A DNA stretch of 64,000 bases from contig JAPKBG010000006.1 in NCBI GenBank assembly GCA_028823485.1, forward strand, positions 1 through 64,000, read 5' to 3'. Shown piece after piece: positions 51,367-59,919 of the stretch. The translations under genes and the position numbers were made by a program. The stretch comes from Methylophilaceae bacterium (GTDB lineage Bacteria; Pseudomonadota; Gammaproteobacteria; Burkholderiales; Methylophilaceae). Under the pieces are notes generated by a model. That model was not told the origin of the DNA. It searched no databases and saw nothing but the letters and a program-made list of their open reading frames with translations. Every line of letters begins with the position of its first letter. Position 1 is the stretch's first letter.

Positions 51367-53421
51367 ATGAAAAATCAATCAATCACTTTACTAGACCGCA
51401 ACTTGAGTATTTTAAGTTTTAACGAACGCGTATTATCTCTTGCCCAGCGAGAAGATTACCCGCTGCTAGAACGTTTAAGGTTTTTATGTATTGTCGCTTC
51501 CAACTTAGATGAGTTCTTTGAAGTGCGTATGGAAGCACAGATAGAAGCCTTACAAGATGGCGTGAGCGATGGCAATGTTTCAGTAGAAACTTACGAAAAC
51601 ATTTCAGAAAAGGCGCATCAGTTAGTCGAGAAGCAATACTATTTATTTGAACATGAGCTCATGCCCGCTTTAGAAAAACAAGGGGTCGCACTCATTTCTA
51701 GTCACTTACGCACACCTGATCAAAAGAAATGGGTTGCGCAATACTTTCAGGCCGAAGTTAAGCCACTGTTATTACCGATTGCATTAGATCCTTGTCACCC
51801 ATTTCCACAGGTAGCTAATAAAGCGCTTCACTTTATTATAGAGCTTGAAAATAAATCCAAAAAAACACCCTCTATTGTAATTGTACGTGTGCCTCAAGTG
51901 TTGCCTAGAATCACACGTTTACCTGCTCGTTTAAGCAAAAATCAACAATGCTTTGTGTCACTTACGAGTATTATTCGCGCCCATTTGCCTGATTTATTTC
52001 AAGGTGCAAAAATAGTCAATTTTTCACAGTTTCGGGTCACTAGAAACTCTGATTTAGAAGTCGATGAAGATGAAGTGCGTAATTTACGCACAGCGCTACG
52101 CCAAGAGCTTGCTTACAGACCTTATGGCGAACCAGTTAGGTTAGAGGTAACAATAGATTGTGATGAAGCGCTGTCAGACTTTTTGCTCGGACAATTTGAA
52201 CTGCCCCAGTCTGCGCTTTATAAAGTAAATGGGCCAGTGAACCTCGGCAGACTCATACAATTACCTGATGAAGCAAGTGATGCCAAGTTATCCTTCCCGA
52301 CATTTACACCTGCATGGCCTAAGGCACTTTCAACGAATAAATCGATGTTCTCACAACTGAGGAAACGCGACATTCTGATTCACCAGCCGTTTGAAAGCTT
52401 TGAAGCAGTTATCCAGCTACTGCAAGAAGCCATGCATGATCCAGATGTGCTAGCCATTCACCAGACAATCTATCGCGCAGGTTCCGATCCGCGTATCTTA
52501 AACTTACTACAAGAAGCCGTACAACGCGGCAAAGAAGTACTTGTTGTGGTTGAGTTAAAAGCGAGGTTTGATGAGGCCGCCAATATCAACTGGTCTGAAG
52601 CACTACAATCAATCGGTGCACAAGTTGTTTATGGCATTGTTGGTTTAAAAACTCATGCCAAAATGTGCCTCATTATGCGTAGAGAAGGCCGTTCTATTAA
52701 ACGCTATGGTCACCTGTCTACCGGGAATTACAATCCTAAAACAGCCAAGCTATATACCGACTTTAGCATGCTCACCAGCGACCTCACGATGACTAGAGAA
52801 ATGGAGCAAATATTCCGCCATTTAACCAGTGAATTGCCACTGCCAAGAATGCGCAAATTACTTGCCTCACCATTTACACTGCATAAAACGATGCTCAGAT
52901 ATATTACTTCTGCAGGTAATGCAGCTGCAAAAGGCAAACCAGCTAAGATTATGATTAAAACTAACTCACTCACCGATGAGGCATTGGTGTTGGCATTAAT
53001 TAGAGCAGCCAAAAAAGGTGTCATCATTGATTTAATCGTCCGTAGCGCTTGTGTATTACCTCCTGGTGCGAAAAGCCTACACGATCGCATTCGCGTACGT
53101 TCGGTTGTTGGCCGCTTCTTAGAGCACTCAAGAGCTTTTTACTTTGAAATAGACGGCAAAGTAAAACTATGGTTATCGAGTGCAGATTGGATGTCTCGCA
53201 ACATGCTAAGACGTGTAGAAGTGGCTTGGCCAATCTTAGATGAAGAAATGCAAAAACGGGTGTTAGATGAGTCGTTTACGCCTTACTTAAACGATAATAT
53301 CGATGCTTGGGCACTCACTCCTGACGGCAGCTATCAAACCGTCAGTAGCTTACAGGCTGACAGTCACAAACCAAGCAAGCCATTATCAGCTCAAACGTTT
53401 CTTTTACAAAAGAATCGCTAA
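51367..53421 (+). CDS. ppk: Polyphosphate kinase 1
   Basis: Makes polyphosphate reversibly from ATP, a phosphate reserve. The four-domain PPK1 layout is visible, with the PLD-like catalytic histidines in GLKTHAKMCLIMR (about residue 435) and GRFLEHSRAFYFE (about 590), plus RYGHLSTGNYNPKTA and DPRILNLLQEAV. 684 residues. It follows phoU and converges on ppx. A TATATT at 51352-51357 would place transcription start almost at the ATG. Pho-box halves upstream are too weak to call. Confidence 0.96.
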   Translation: MKNQSITLLDRNLSILSFNERVLSLAQREDYPLLERLRFLCIVASNLDEFFEVRMEAQIEALQDGVSDGNVSVETYENISEKAHQLVEKQYYLFEHELMPALEKQGVALISSHLRTPDQKKWVAQYFQAEVKPLLLPIALDPCHPFPQVANKALHFIIELENKSKKTPSIVIVRVPQVLPRITRLPARLSKNQQCFVSLTSIIRAHLPDLFQGAKIVNFSQFRVTRNSDLEVDEDEVRNLRTALRQELAYRPYGEPVRLEVTIDCDEALSDFLLGQFELPQSALYKVNGPVNLGRLIQLPDEASDAKLSFPTFTPAWPKALSTNKSMFSQLRKRDILIHQPFESFEAVIQLLQEAMHDPDVLAIHQTIYRAGSDPRILNLLQEAVQRGKEVLVVVELKARFDEAANINWSEALQSIGAQVVYGIVGLKTHAKMCLIMRREGRSIKRYGHLSTGNYNPKTAKLYTDFSMLTSDLTMTREMEQIFRHLTSELPLPRMRKLLASPFTLHKTMLRYITSAGNAAAKGKPAKIMIKTNSLTDEALVLALIRAAKKGVIIDLIVRSACVLPPGAKSLHDRIRVRSVVGRFLEHSRAFYFEIDGKVKLWLSSADWMSRNMLRRVEVAWPILDEEMQKRVLDESFTPYLNDNIDAWALTPDGSYQTVSSLQADSHKPSKPLSAQTFLLQKNR

Positions 53422-53445
53422 GGCTAGCTAAAGATTAAAAACGCA

Positions 53446-54966
53446 TTACTTGCCGGCAATGAATAAACGCCAGTTTGTTTTCTTCCAAGCAGTCACTTCC
53501 TCTTCCAGTAAATAAGCCGATTGTGGGTGACTCTCCATCCAGCCATCCAGTACGGTTAACTGCACAGTATCATTTACGTACTTAAATTTATTAATCCCGC
53601 TCAACGCTGGTTGATTCCGAGAGTGGCAAAGAATAATGGCTAAGCGTAAACAAGCTAGCGACACAACCAACTGCTCTCCTACCTTGTCTAAATCTATTTT
53701 TTTAATCTTTCCATGCTGCCCTAAAACGAGCAAACTAAGCTGATGCAGCTCACTTTGAGAGAAGCCCATTAGCTCCGTATGCTCTAAGATATAAGCCCCA
53801 TGCCGGTGATAACCACCATGAGAAATGACACTCCCAATTTCATGACATTGCGCCGCCCAGTTCAGCAATCGCCTTTGCTCTTGAATCTCACTTTTCTTAA
53901 GGTTTAAATCATCAACAACCATATCAAATAAATATGCTGCGGCTTCTTTGACATGCTCTGCATGTGTTGCACCCACTGGAAAACGCTTTAACAACAAGCG
54001 GATCGAAGCCTCCTTAGTGTAAATCAACCCATCACTCGCCTCTGCCGCAATGTCATAAAGCAGACCATGCCGCAAAGCCCCTCTCGCCACATACAAAGTA
54101 TCAATTTTTAATAAATCGAAAATGGCGCGCAACACGCTTAAGCCGCCGCCAATAACCGCATTACGCTCTTCTTTTAATCCTGACAATTTCAAGCAGCTTG
54201 CCTGCTTCGCCTTGATTAGCTCATCACGCAACCAATCAAGTCCTTTTTTGGTAATCTCACCCTCTGTAAACCCAGCCTGTGCTAATACATCTCCCACTGC
54301 ACCAACGGTACCAGATGCACCATAGGCGACGTCCCAATGCTTATGTCCATAAGACTTGGCAATTACATCTAAAAATGATGTTGCAGCCACTTCAGCACGC
54401 TTAAGGTTTTTGGCGGAAAGTTCACCATCGGGAAAGTATTTTAATGACCATGCAAGAGAGCCGACACGTAATGAATCTGTCTTCAGTGCATCAAAGTGTT
54501 GCCCCAACACGAATTCTGTAGAACGACCACCAATATCAATCACTAACCGACGCTCATCTGATTGCGGCAAAAAGTGGCTGACCCCCTGATAGATAAGCCT
54601 AGCCTCTTCTACCCCAGAAATCACTTCTACTTTGTAACCCAGCGCTTTTTTCGCCAAGCTAAGAAAGTCATCTTTATTCCTTGCTTCTCTGAGGGTTTGT
54701 GTTGCAACTGCTCGCACATTTTGTTTAGGAAATCCTTTAAGCGCCTCTCCAAAACGCTCCAAACATTTAACCCCGCGCTCAATGGCAGCATCATTTAAAT
54801 TGCGGCTCTCATCTAAATCAGCACCCTGCCTGACCATCTCTTTAATATAATCAACACGCTGTATTTGTCCGCCAACATGATGCGCTATCTCTAAACGAAA
54901 ACTATTTGATCCTAAATCTATAGCCGCAAGTAAGGTCTCTGCACCAATCGTCATTTCTTTATCCAT
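53446..54966 (-). CDS. ppx: Exopolyphosphatase
   Basis: Removes terminal phosphate from polyphosphate; the homologue GppA acts on pppGpp. The actin-like ATPase fold shows AAIDLGSNSFRLEIA (about 14-28), VIDIGGRSTEF and GASGTVGAV. A C-terminal HD-like helical domain (about 315-506) includes CHEIGSVISHGGYHRHGAYI. 506 residues. It lies convergent to ppk with a 24-base gap, so polyphosphate synthesis and breakdown genes are paired. Confidence 0.94.
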   Translation of the reverse strand: MDKEMTIGAETLLAAIDLGSNSFRLEIAHHVGGQIQRVDYIKEMVRQGADLDESRNLNDAAIERGVKCLERFGEALKGFPKQNVRAVATQTLREARNKDDFLSLAKKALGYKVEVISGVEEARLIYQGVSHFLPQSDERRLVIDIGGRSTEFVLGQHFDALKTDSLRVGSLAWSLKYFPDGELSAKNLKRAEVAATSFLDVIAKSYGHKHWDVAYGASGTVGAVGDVLAQAGFTEGEITKKGLDWLRDELIKAKQASCLKLSGLKEERNAVIGGGLSVLRAIFDLLKIDTLYVARGALRHGLLYDIAAEASDGLIYTKEASIRLLLKRFPVGATHAEHVKEAAAYLFDMVVDDLNLKKSEIQEQRRLLNWAAQCHEIGSVISHGGYHRHGAYILEHTELMGFSQSELHQLSLLVLGQHGKIKKIDLDKVGEQLVVSLACLRLAIILCHSRNQPALSGINKFKYVNDTVQLTVLDGWMESHPQSAYLLEEEVTAWKKTNWRLFIAGK

Positions 54967-54984
54967 GCTGTATTTATAGCATAT

Positions 54985-55199
54985 TCAGAATACTTCATGA
55001 TGGTAGTTAGTTAAAAATTGATGAATAAAAGTCGTGCTCCATTGGTCAATCAAGGTCATGGAAGGTAGGGATGATTTGTTTGAGTTGTATTGCTCGATTG
55101 TTTTTTGATAAAAGCGTCCCAACCGCTCCGCTTGCGCTTTAGCTGACCAGACTGTTAACGCATACGATTTGGCTGTTTGGCTTAACAAGTCACGTTTCG
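54985..55199 (-). pseudogene. Detached C-terminus of the GT4 glycosyltransferase
   Basis: This frame reads AKRDLLSQTAKSYALTVWSA then KAQAERLGRFYQKTI, the helical C-terminus expected of a GT4 enzyme. It joins the end of the neighbouring glycosyltransferase if one G is restored in CCATGCG near 55199 (CCATGGCG), giving ...LFKTM-AKRDLL. A separate 67-codon gene starting at TTG 55188 is the less likely alternative. The last ~35 residues (SSLPSMTLIDQWSTTFIHQF) are an extra tail. Confidence 0.75.
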
Positions 55200-56246
55200 C
55201 ATGGTCTTAAATAGTACAGCTACTTTCTCAGAAAATGCATTCGTAGATTCAGGTGAAATCATCGCGCCCTGCCCTTCAACTAAAATAGATGCCGTACCCA
55301 ACTCAGCAATCGCCACTACAGGTGTCCCTTGTGCCATGGCTTCTAGCAAGACAAGCCCTTGCGTTTCACTTTTCGATGAAAAGACAAAAACATCTGCAGC
55401 TTTGTAACAAGCATTGAGCTCAGTTTCACGATCTAAATAACCGATAAATTTAACGTTATCTTCAATTTTTAACGTAATGGCAAGCTGATGTAACGACTTC
55501 TCAGCAGGGCCTTCGCCGGCAACCACGAGTAATACATTTGGGTGCCGTTCAGCGAGCACCTTAACCATTTCAAATAGAAAAGGAATGTTCTTCTCAAAGG
55601 CAACACGGCCAACATAGAGCAGCATGGGGCGTTTATTCTCAATCTGATACTTTTGTTTAAACTGCAAGCCATTCGACTCGGTAAAACTCCCTGCCTGCAA
55701 ACCTGTGGGAATGACATTCGCTTGTAACTTGACTCCATACGTTCTGAGCACATCTAGCATAGGCTGTGACGGTACAACAATCGCACCCACGGTATTACAT
55801 TGTTTCTTAGAAATAAGGCGCGCTAGGCCTCTTGCCATGGTTTTTGGGATCCAAGGCAGGTAGTGATGTAAGTAGTCTTCAAAAAAAGTATGATAAGTTT
55901 CAACACAGGGAATGTTTAACTGCTTAGCGAGGTTCAACCCTAAGTAATGCGCAACAAAGGGGGTATTCACATGAATAATGTCGTAGTTTGCTTTTTTCAG
56001 CTCTGGTAATTGTTTTAATGCTTCACCATACTTCATCAGTCTATCTTCAGGATCAAAGTAAATACTCCGTGCTGCAATACGTTTGATAGAAAGCGCATCC
56101 GATGCATGTTCACCGTAATCTGGCGCAATCAAATCAACCGTATGCCCTAGCGTTTCTAATTGGCTCATAAAGGTTTTAATAGAAGTTGAAACGCCATTCA
56201 CTCGCGGAAAGTAAACATCAGAAATAAAAAGTATTTTCATATGCAT
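55182..56246 (-). CDS. GT4-family glycosyltransferase, C-terminally frameshifted
   Basis: A cytosolic/membrane-peripheral GT-B enzyme like the MgtA/SqdX/PimB group that glycosylates diacylglycerol or lipid acceptors. The N-terminus MKILFISDVYFPRVNGVSTS and the donor-site segments LLYVGRVAFEKN, FIGYLDRETELNACYKAADV and SETQGLVLLEAMAQGTPVVA (E-x7-E region) are intact. It ends early (KTMRNVTC) because of a frameshift; the missing tail is in the next frame. Starts at GTG 56249, ATG 56246 and ATG 56240 are all possible. A PhoB-like box lies upstream. Confidence 0.85.
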   Translation of the reverse strand: MHMKILFISDVYFPRVNGVSTSIKTFMSQLETLGHTVDLIAPDYGEHASDALSIKRIAARSIYFDPEDRLMKYGEALKQLPELKKANYDIIHVNTPFVAHYLGLNLAKQLNIPCVETYHTFFEDYLHHYLPWIPKTMARGLARLISKKQCNTVGAIVVPSQPMLDVLRTYGVKLQANVIPTGLQAGSFTESNGLQFKQKYQIENKRPMLLYVGRVAFEKNIPFLFEMVKVLAERHPNVLLVVAGEGPAEKSLHQLAITLKIEDNVKFIGYLDRETELNACYKAADVFVFSSKSETQGLVLLEAMAQGTPVVAIAELGTASILVEGQGAMISPESTNAFSEKVAVLFKTMRNVTC

Positions 56247-56272
56247 CACACATCAGGTTATCGATGTGATAG

Positions 56273-56306
56273 ATGCTAATGGCCAACTATGACAGCTTCA
56301 TGAATA
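56273..56306 (-). promoter_or_regulatory. Candidate PhoB-dependent promoter of the glycosyltransferase
   Basis: The minus strand reads TATTCAT GAAG CTGTCAT (56289-56306), one weak and one perfect Pho half-site at 7-4-7 spacing, then ten bases and TAGCAT (56273-56278) as -10. Spacing is identical to the two pstS promoters. Confidence 0.6.
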
Positions 56307-56335
56307 TGAAAAATGTTTTAGATTTACTTTAAGCA

Positions 56336-56353
56336 ATGTCATTTAAGCTTCAT
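56336..56353 (+). promoter_or_regulatory. Candidate PhoB box of the phospholipase C-like gene
   Basis: ATGTCAT TTAA GCTTCAT, a 7-4-7 direct repeat pointing at the plus-strand gene; another ATGTCAC follows at 56360-56366. The halves match the Pho consensus at 6/7 and 5/7. The -10 is weak (CACATT, 56364-56369). Confidence 0.5.
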
Positions 56354-56375
56354 AAACCCATGTCACATTAACGGC

Positions 56376-57215
56376 ATGCAGATACAAAAAACATTAGACG
56401 CAATGTTTTGTTGCTTCCCACTCACTATTTATTCATTAGATGCTGATGCTTGGGGGTTATACACACATGTATATTTTGCACAATCATTATTAATAGCCTC
56501 TCCCTTATTAGACAGGTGCTTTAGAGAGGCGATCAAACGCTTCCCTGAACTAGTCATGGCGGGTGCTTGCTTACCTGACTTAGCCGTCATTTCTAAAAAA
56601 TTTAGCACCACGCATCAATGGCAAAAAGCTGAATACTTAATTCAGAATGCCGAAACACTTGAAGAAACGGCAGTTGCCATCGGCTATGCCAACCACTTAT
56701 ATGTGGATGTGGTTGCCCACAACCACTTTGTACCGGCTCACGAAGCCCTTTGGGAACATGAAAGTATTTTCACTCACATTGCATCAGAATGGGCGATGGA
56801 TGTGCACATAGAGAAATTCTTACGCAATACGCCAGGACAACTTCTTTCTACACATGCGACATTCATTAGTCACTTTATCGCGCCGTGTTTTGAACAGCCA
56901 CAACGTTTAGTGAAAAATAATCTGATGATCTTGGCGTATGCAGATCGACTGCTAAGAAGCGTGAAGCTCCCAAACATTATTTACCAATGCATCCACTTTA
57001 ATAATCGCAAAAAACACAAACACTTTAATTACTATATTAATGAAACAAAAAGTGCTTTAACAAGCTTCCATAAAGTCCTTAATGGCCACCGCCCGAACTG
57101 GCACCCAGAGTTGTCTGTAATTGACGACTTGACCCGTATTATTATGTGGCGAAAACACTGCCTAGAAACCTTGGATATTAACCATGCCGGACCGATTCGG
57201 TATTACATAGGCTAG
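56376..57215 (+). CDS. Zinc-dependent phospholipase C-like protein
   Basis: 279 residues of the zinc-dependent phospholipase C superfamily (PF00882-like). Expected metal ligands are visible: Trp/His in DADAWGLYTHVYFAQ, Asp in AGACLPDLAV, His/Asp in GYANHLYVDVVAHNHFVPAH, and HIASEWAMDVHIEKF. The first ~24 residues (IQKTLDAMFCCFPLTIYSLDADA) are a mildly hydrophobic, imperfect signal-like segment; ATG at 56403 is an alternative start. Substrate is not known; phospholipid head-group removal would fit. It is divergent from the glycosyltransferase and preceded by a Pho-like box. Confidence 0.7.
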   Translation: MQIQKTLDAMFCCFPLTIYSLDADAWGLYTHVYFAQSLLIASPLLDRCFREAIKRFPELVMAGACLPDLAVISKKFSTTHQWQKAEYLIQNAETLEETAVAIGYANHLYVDVVAHNHFVPAHEALWEHESIFTHIASEWAMDVHIEKFLRNTPGQLLSTHATFISHFIAPCFEQPQRLVKNNLMILAYADRLLRSVKLPNIIYQCIHFNNRKKHKHFNYYINETKSALTSFHKVLNGHRPNWHPELSVIDDLTRIIMWRKHCLETLDINHAGPIRYYIG

Positions 57216-57240
57216 CTGGATACCACGCTGATTAGATAGT

Positions 57241-57270
57241 AAAAAAGCGATGCTTTGCATCGCTTTTTTA
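57241..57270 (+). terminator. Intrinsic terminator after the phospholipase C-like gene
   Basis: Perfect 13-bp palindromic arms AAAAAAGCGATGC / GCATCGCTTTTTT with a TTT loop (57241-57269). It can work in both directions, serving the phospholipase gene and the PAP2 remnant. Confidence 0.88.
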
Positions 57271-57289
57271 TTCGCTTCCTGACGAAGGC

Positions 57290-57478
57290 CTAAAGCATAA
57301 TGTACATTGATGTTAGCGACATCACGATACCGATCATGGCACCAGCTAACACATCACTAGGGTAATGCAGACCTAAGACAACACGTGATAATGCAACCAT
57401 TATGCTAAATGGTTTGACACATAACGCGCTATCAAAATGATTCATACGTGTCATATAAAGTCGCATTCTATTTGTCAT
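57290..57478 (-). pseudogene. Internally deleted PAP2-family phosphatase remnant
   Basis: 62 codons from ATG 57478, which keeps a good GAGGAG ribosome-binding site and a TTGACA -35 upstream (57527-57532). The product has an N-terminal MNHFDSALCVK, like the start of PAP2 phosphatases, joined directly to PFSIMVALSRVVLGLHYPSD, the third catalytic motif (SR...H...D). The segment with motifs 1 (K...RP) and 2 (PSGH), about 100 residues, is missing. It cannot be an active phosphatase. The deletion is in frame. Confidence 0.75.
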
Positions 57479-57606
57479 CACAATCTCCTCATACAACTGT
57501 TTACGAAGCTAGAATGCACTTTTAATATGTCAAATTAGTGACCCTAGAGTGAATGTTTTATTATCAAAAAAAAATAGTTTTATTGATATAGCTAAGAATA
57601 CATTGG

Positions 57607-58962
57607 CTAATTGCTTTGCGACTCCACAACAGCTGCAATACATTCAGCTAGTTTTTGCACCAGTGCAGCATCTTGACCTTCAACCATGACGCGGATTTTT
57701 GGTTCCGTTCCAGAAGCACGTAACAACACACGACCAGCATCTTTTAATTCATCTTTGGCTTGTTTAACGGCGGATTGAATTTCAGGACTTTGTAAGTTAA
57801 TCTTGTGTTTGGTCGTAACATTAATCAACACTTGTGGGTAGAGTGGAATCTCTTTACTCATTTGTGCTAATGTTTTTCCACTTTGTTTCAACGCATGCAA
57901 TACTTGCAAGGCCGCAATGATAGCATCGCCACTGGTGTGTTTATCTAAAGTCAGAATGTGACCTGAGCTCTCACCACCGAGCTGCCAATTCTTTTCTTTC
58001 AATAACTCCAATACATAACGATCACCTACATTCGCGCGACCGAATGGAATTTGATGCTTTTGTAAGGCGTGTTCTAAAGCAAGATTGGTCATTAATGTAC
58101 CGGCAACACCTCCTTTAAGCTTGCCTTTTGCATATAAACCTAAAACAATGATGTATAGCAACTGATCGCCATCTAGCAACTCACCATTGGCCGCCACCAT
58201 TAATACGCGATCACCATCACCATCAAAAGCAATCCCTAGGTCAGCCTGATGTTCTACCACGGCTTTCTGCAAGGCTTCTGGATGCGTAGAGCCAACATTT
58301 AAATTAATGTTCATGCCATTTGGCTGATTACCAATGGCAATGACTTCAGCCCCCAATTCATGGAACACTGGTGGAGCAACGTGATAAGTAGCGCCATTTG
58401 CACAATCCAATACGATTTTTAAACCGCGTAAATCCATGTCATTAGGAAACGTACTTTTACAAAATTCAATATAGCGCCCAGCAGCATCATCAATGCGCTT
58501 GGCTTTACCAAGTTGAGCTGAATCAATCACATCCATTGGCTTATCTAACTCAGCTTCAATCGCATGTTCAACCTCATCCGTTAGCTTTTCACCAGCGCTA
58601 GAAAAGAACTTAATGCCATTGTCATAATAAGGGTTATGTGATGCGGAAATAACGATGCCAGCCTGAGCGCGTAAAGCGCATGTTAGATAAGCAATCGCCG
58701 GTGTTGGCATTGGCCCTGTCATTAAAGCATTCACACCAGCAGCGGTTAAACCAGCCTCTAAAGCAGCTTCTAACATATAGCCAGAAATGCGTGGGTCTTT
58801 ACCAATCAAAACCGCAGGGTGGGCCCCTTTCGCAAGGTTATTTTGTAGGCCGACAAAAACCCGTCCTGCGGCATAACCTAAACGCATCACAAACTCTGGT
58901 GTAATCGGGTATTCCCCGACTTTCCCACGAATGCCATCTGTACCGAAATATTTTTTAGCCAT
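57607..58962 (-). CDS. glmM: Phosphoglucosamine mutase
   Basis: Interconverts glucosamine-6-phosphate and glucosamine-1-phosphate for UDP-GlcNAc, peptidoglycan and LPS. The phosphoserine is in [10 protein letters not shown] (Ser108), Mg ligands are in AFDGDGDRV, the sugar loop is GGESSGH, and the phosphate-binding loop is [12 protein letters not shown]. 451 residues. It follows folP and ftsH on the minus strand, the standard ftsH-folP-glmM order. Confidence 0.97.
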   Translation of the reverse strand: MAKKYFGTDGIRGKVGEYPITPEFVMRLGYAAGRVFVGLQNNLAKGAHPAVLIGKDPRISGYMLEAALEAGLTAAGVNALMTGPMPTPAIAYLTCALRAQAGIVISASHNPYYDNGIKFFSSAGEKLTDEVEHAIEAELDKPMDVIDSAQLGKAKRIDDAAGRYIEFCKSTFPNDMDLRGLKIVLDCANGATYHVAPPVFHELGAEVIAIGNQPNGMNINLNVGSTHPEALQKAVVEHQADLGIAFDGDGDRVLMVAANGELLDGDQLLYIIVLGLYAKGKLKGGVAGTLMTNLALEHALQKHQIPFGRANVGDRYVLELLKEKNWQLGGESSGHILTLDKHTSGDAIIAALQVLHALKQSGKTLAQMSKEIPLYPQVLINVTTKHKINLQSPEIQSAVKQAKDELKDAGRVLLRASGTEPKIRVMVEGQDAALVQKLAECIAAVVESQSN

Positions 58963-59019
58963 GCTTCATTCTTTCTTTTTTAATCATTTTTATAGCACAT
59001 CATTATTAACAGCTGCCAC

Positions 59020-59853
59020 TTATGCCTCATTAGGCAGTATTGCAGTGACCACTTTCAATGCTTCAACGGTCGCTTTCACATCATGTACGCGTAGTATTTT
59101 CGCCCCATTAATAGCCGAAACTACAGCAGCAGAAACACTGACATATAAGCGGGCATCAATATCATTGCCTGTTATTTGTCCTAATACAGACTTACGTGAC
59201 AATCCAACCAATACTGGATAACCAGTATTCACTAATGTATTTAACTGTTGAATTAAGGTGATATTGTGCATACGTGTTTTGCCAAAACCAAAGCCCGGAT
59301 CAATCAATAAGCGATTTTTTTGAATTCCCGCTTGCTCACAAATAGCAACACGGTCTAATAAAAAGGTTACCACGTCTTCAACCACATCATCATAATGCGG
59401 GTCGTCTTGCATATTCCGAGGTTCACCTTGCATATGCATTAAACACACAGCAACGTCAGCATTCGCAACAGCCTCTATCGCACCAGCTTCTTGCAATGCC
59501 TTCACATCATTCACAATACTAGCGCCAGCTGCCATCGCTGCGCGCATCACGGCAGGCTTATAGGTGTCAATTGAAATAGGAATATCAATCTTGCTAGCAA
59601 GCGATTCAATCACAGGAATCACACGGTCTAACTCTTCTTGCAAACTGACAGGCTCCGCATTAGGGCGTGTTGACTCACCACCAATATCGATGATATCAGC
59701 GCCTTCTTCAATGAACTTATAGGCTTGTTTAACAGCGATGTCTGTTTGTGAATAATGACCGCCATCGGAAAAGGAATCAGGCGTGACATTAAGGATACCC
59801 ATGACGCGTGGGCTAGTTAAATCTAATGTAAATTGTCCGCAATGTAGCTTCAT
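59020..59853 (-). CDS. folP: Dihydropteroate synthase
   Basis: Joins p-aminobenzoate and dihydropterin pyrophosphate in folate synthesis; the sulfonamide target. Motifs: MGILNVTPDSFSDGG (about 18-32), DIGGESTRPNAEPV, and GFGKTRMHN and GLSRKSVLGQ for pterin and phosphate binding. 277 residues. It lies between ftsH and glmM, with a possible weak terminator in front. Confidence 0.96.
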   Translation of the reverse strand: MKLHCGQFTLDLTSPRVMGILNVTPDSFSDGGHYSQTDIAVKQAYKFIEEGADIIDIGGESTRPNAEPVSLQEELDRVIPVIESLASKIDIPISIDTYKPAVMRAAMAAGASIVNDVKALQEAGAIEAVANADVAVCLMHMQGEPRNMQDDPHYDDVVEDVVTFLLDRVAICEQAGIQKNRLLIDPGFGFGKTRMHNITLIQQLNTLVNTGYPVLVGLSRKSVLGQITGNDIDARLYVSVSAAVVSAINGAKILRVHDVKATVEALKVVTAILPNEA

Positions 59854-59859
59854 AAAATA

Positions 59860-59888
59860 ATAAGGGGCTGGCTTCAGGCCAGTCCTTT
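59860..59888 (-). terminator. Possible attenuator/terminator between ftsH and folP
   Basis: The minus strand forms AAGGACTGGC / GCCAGCCCCTT with one mismatch and a 5-base loop, followed by TATTATTTTA. It may stop part of the transcripts from ftsH. Confidence 0.5.
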
Positions 59889-59919
59889 ATTTTAACCTAA
59901 CTCTTATTTACACGAACAA

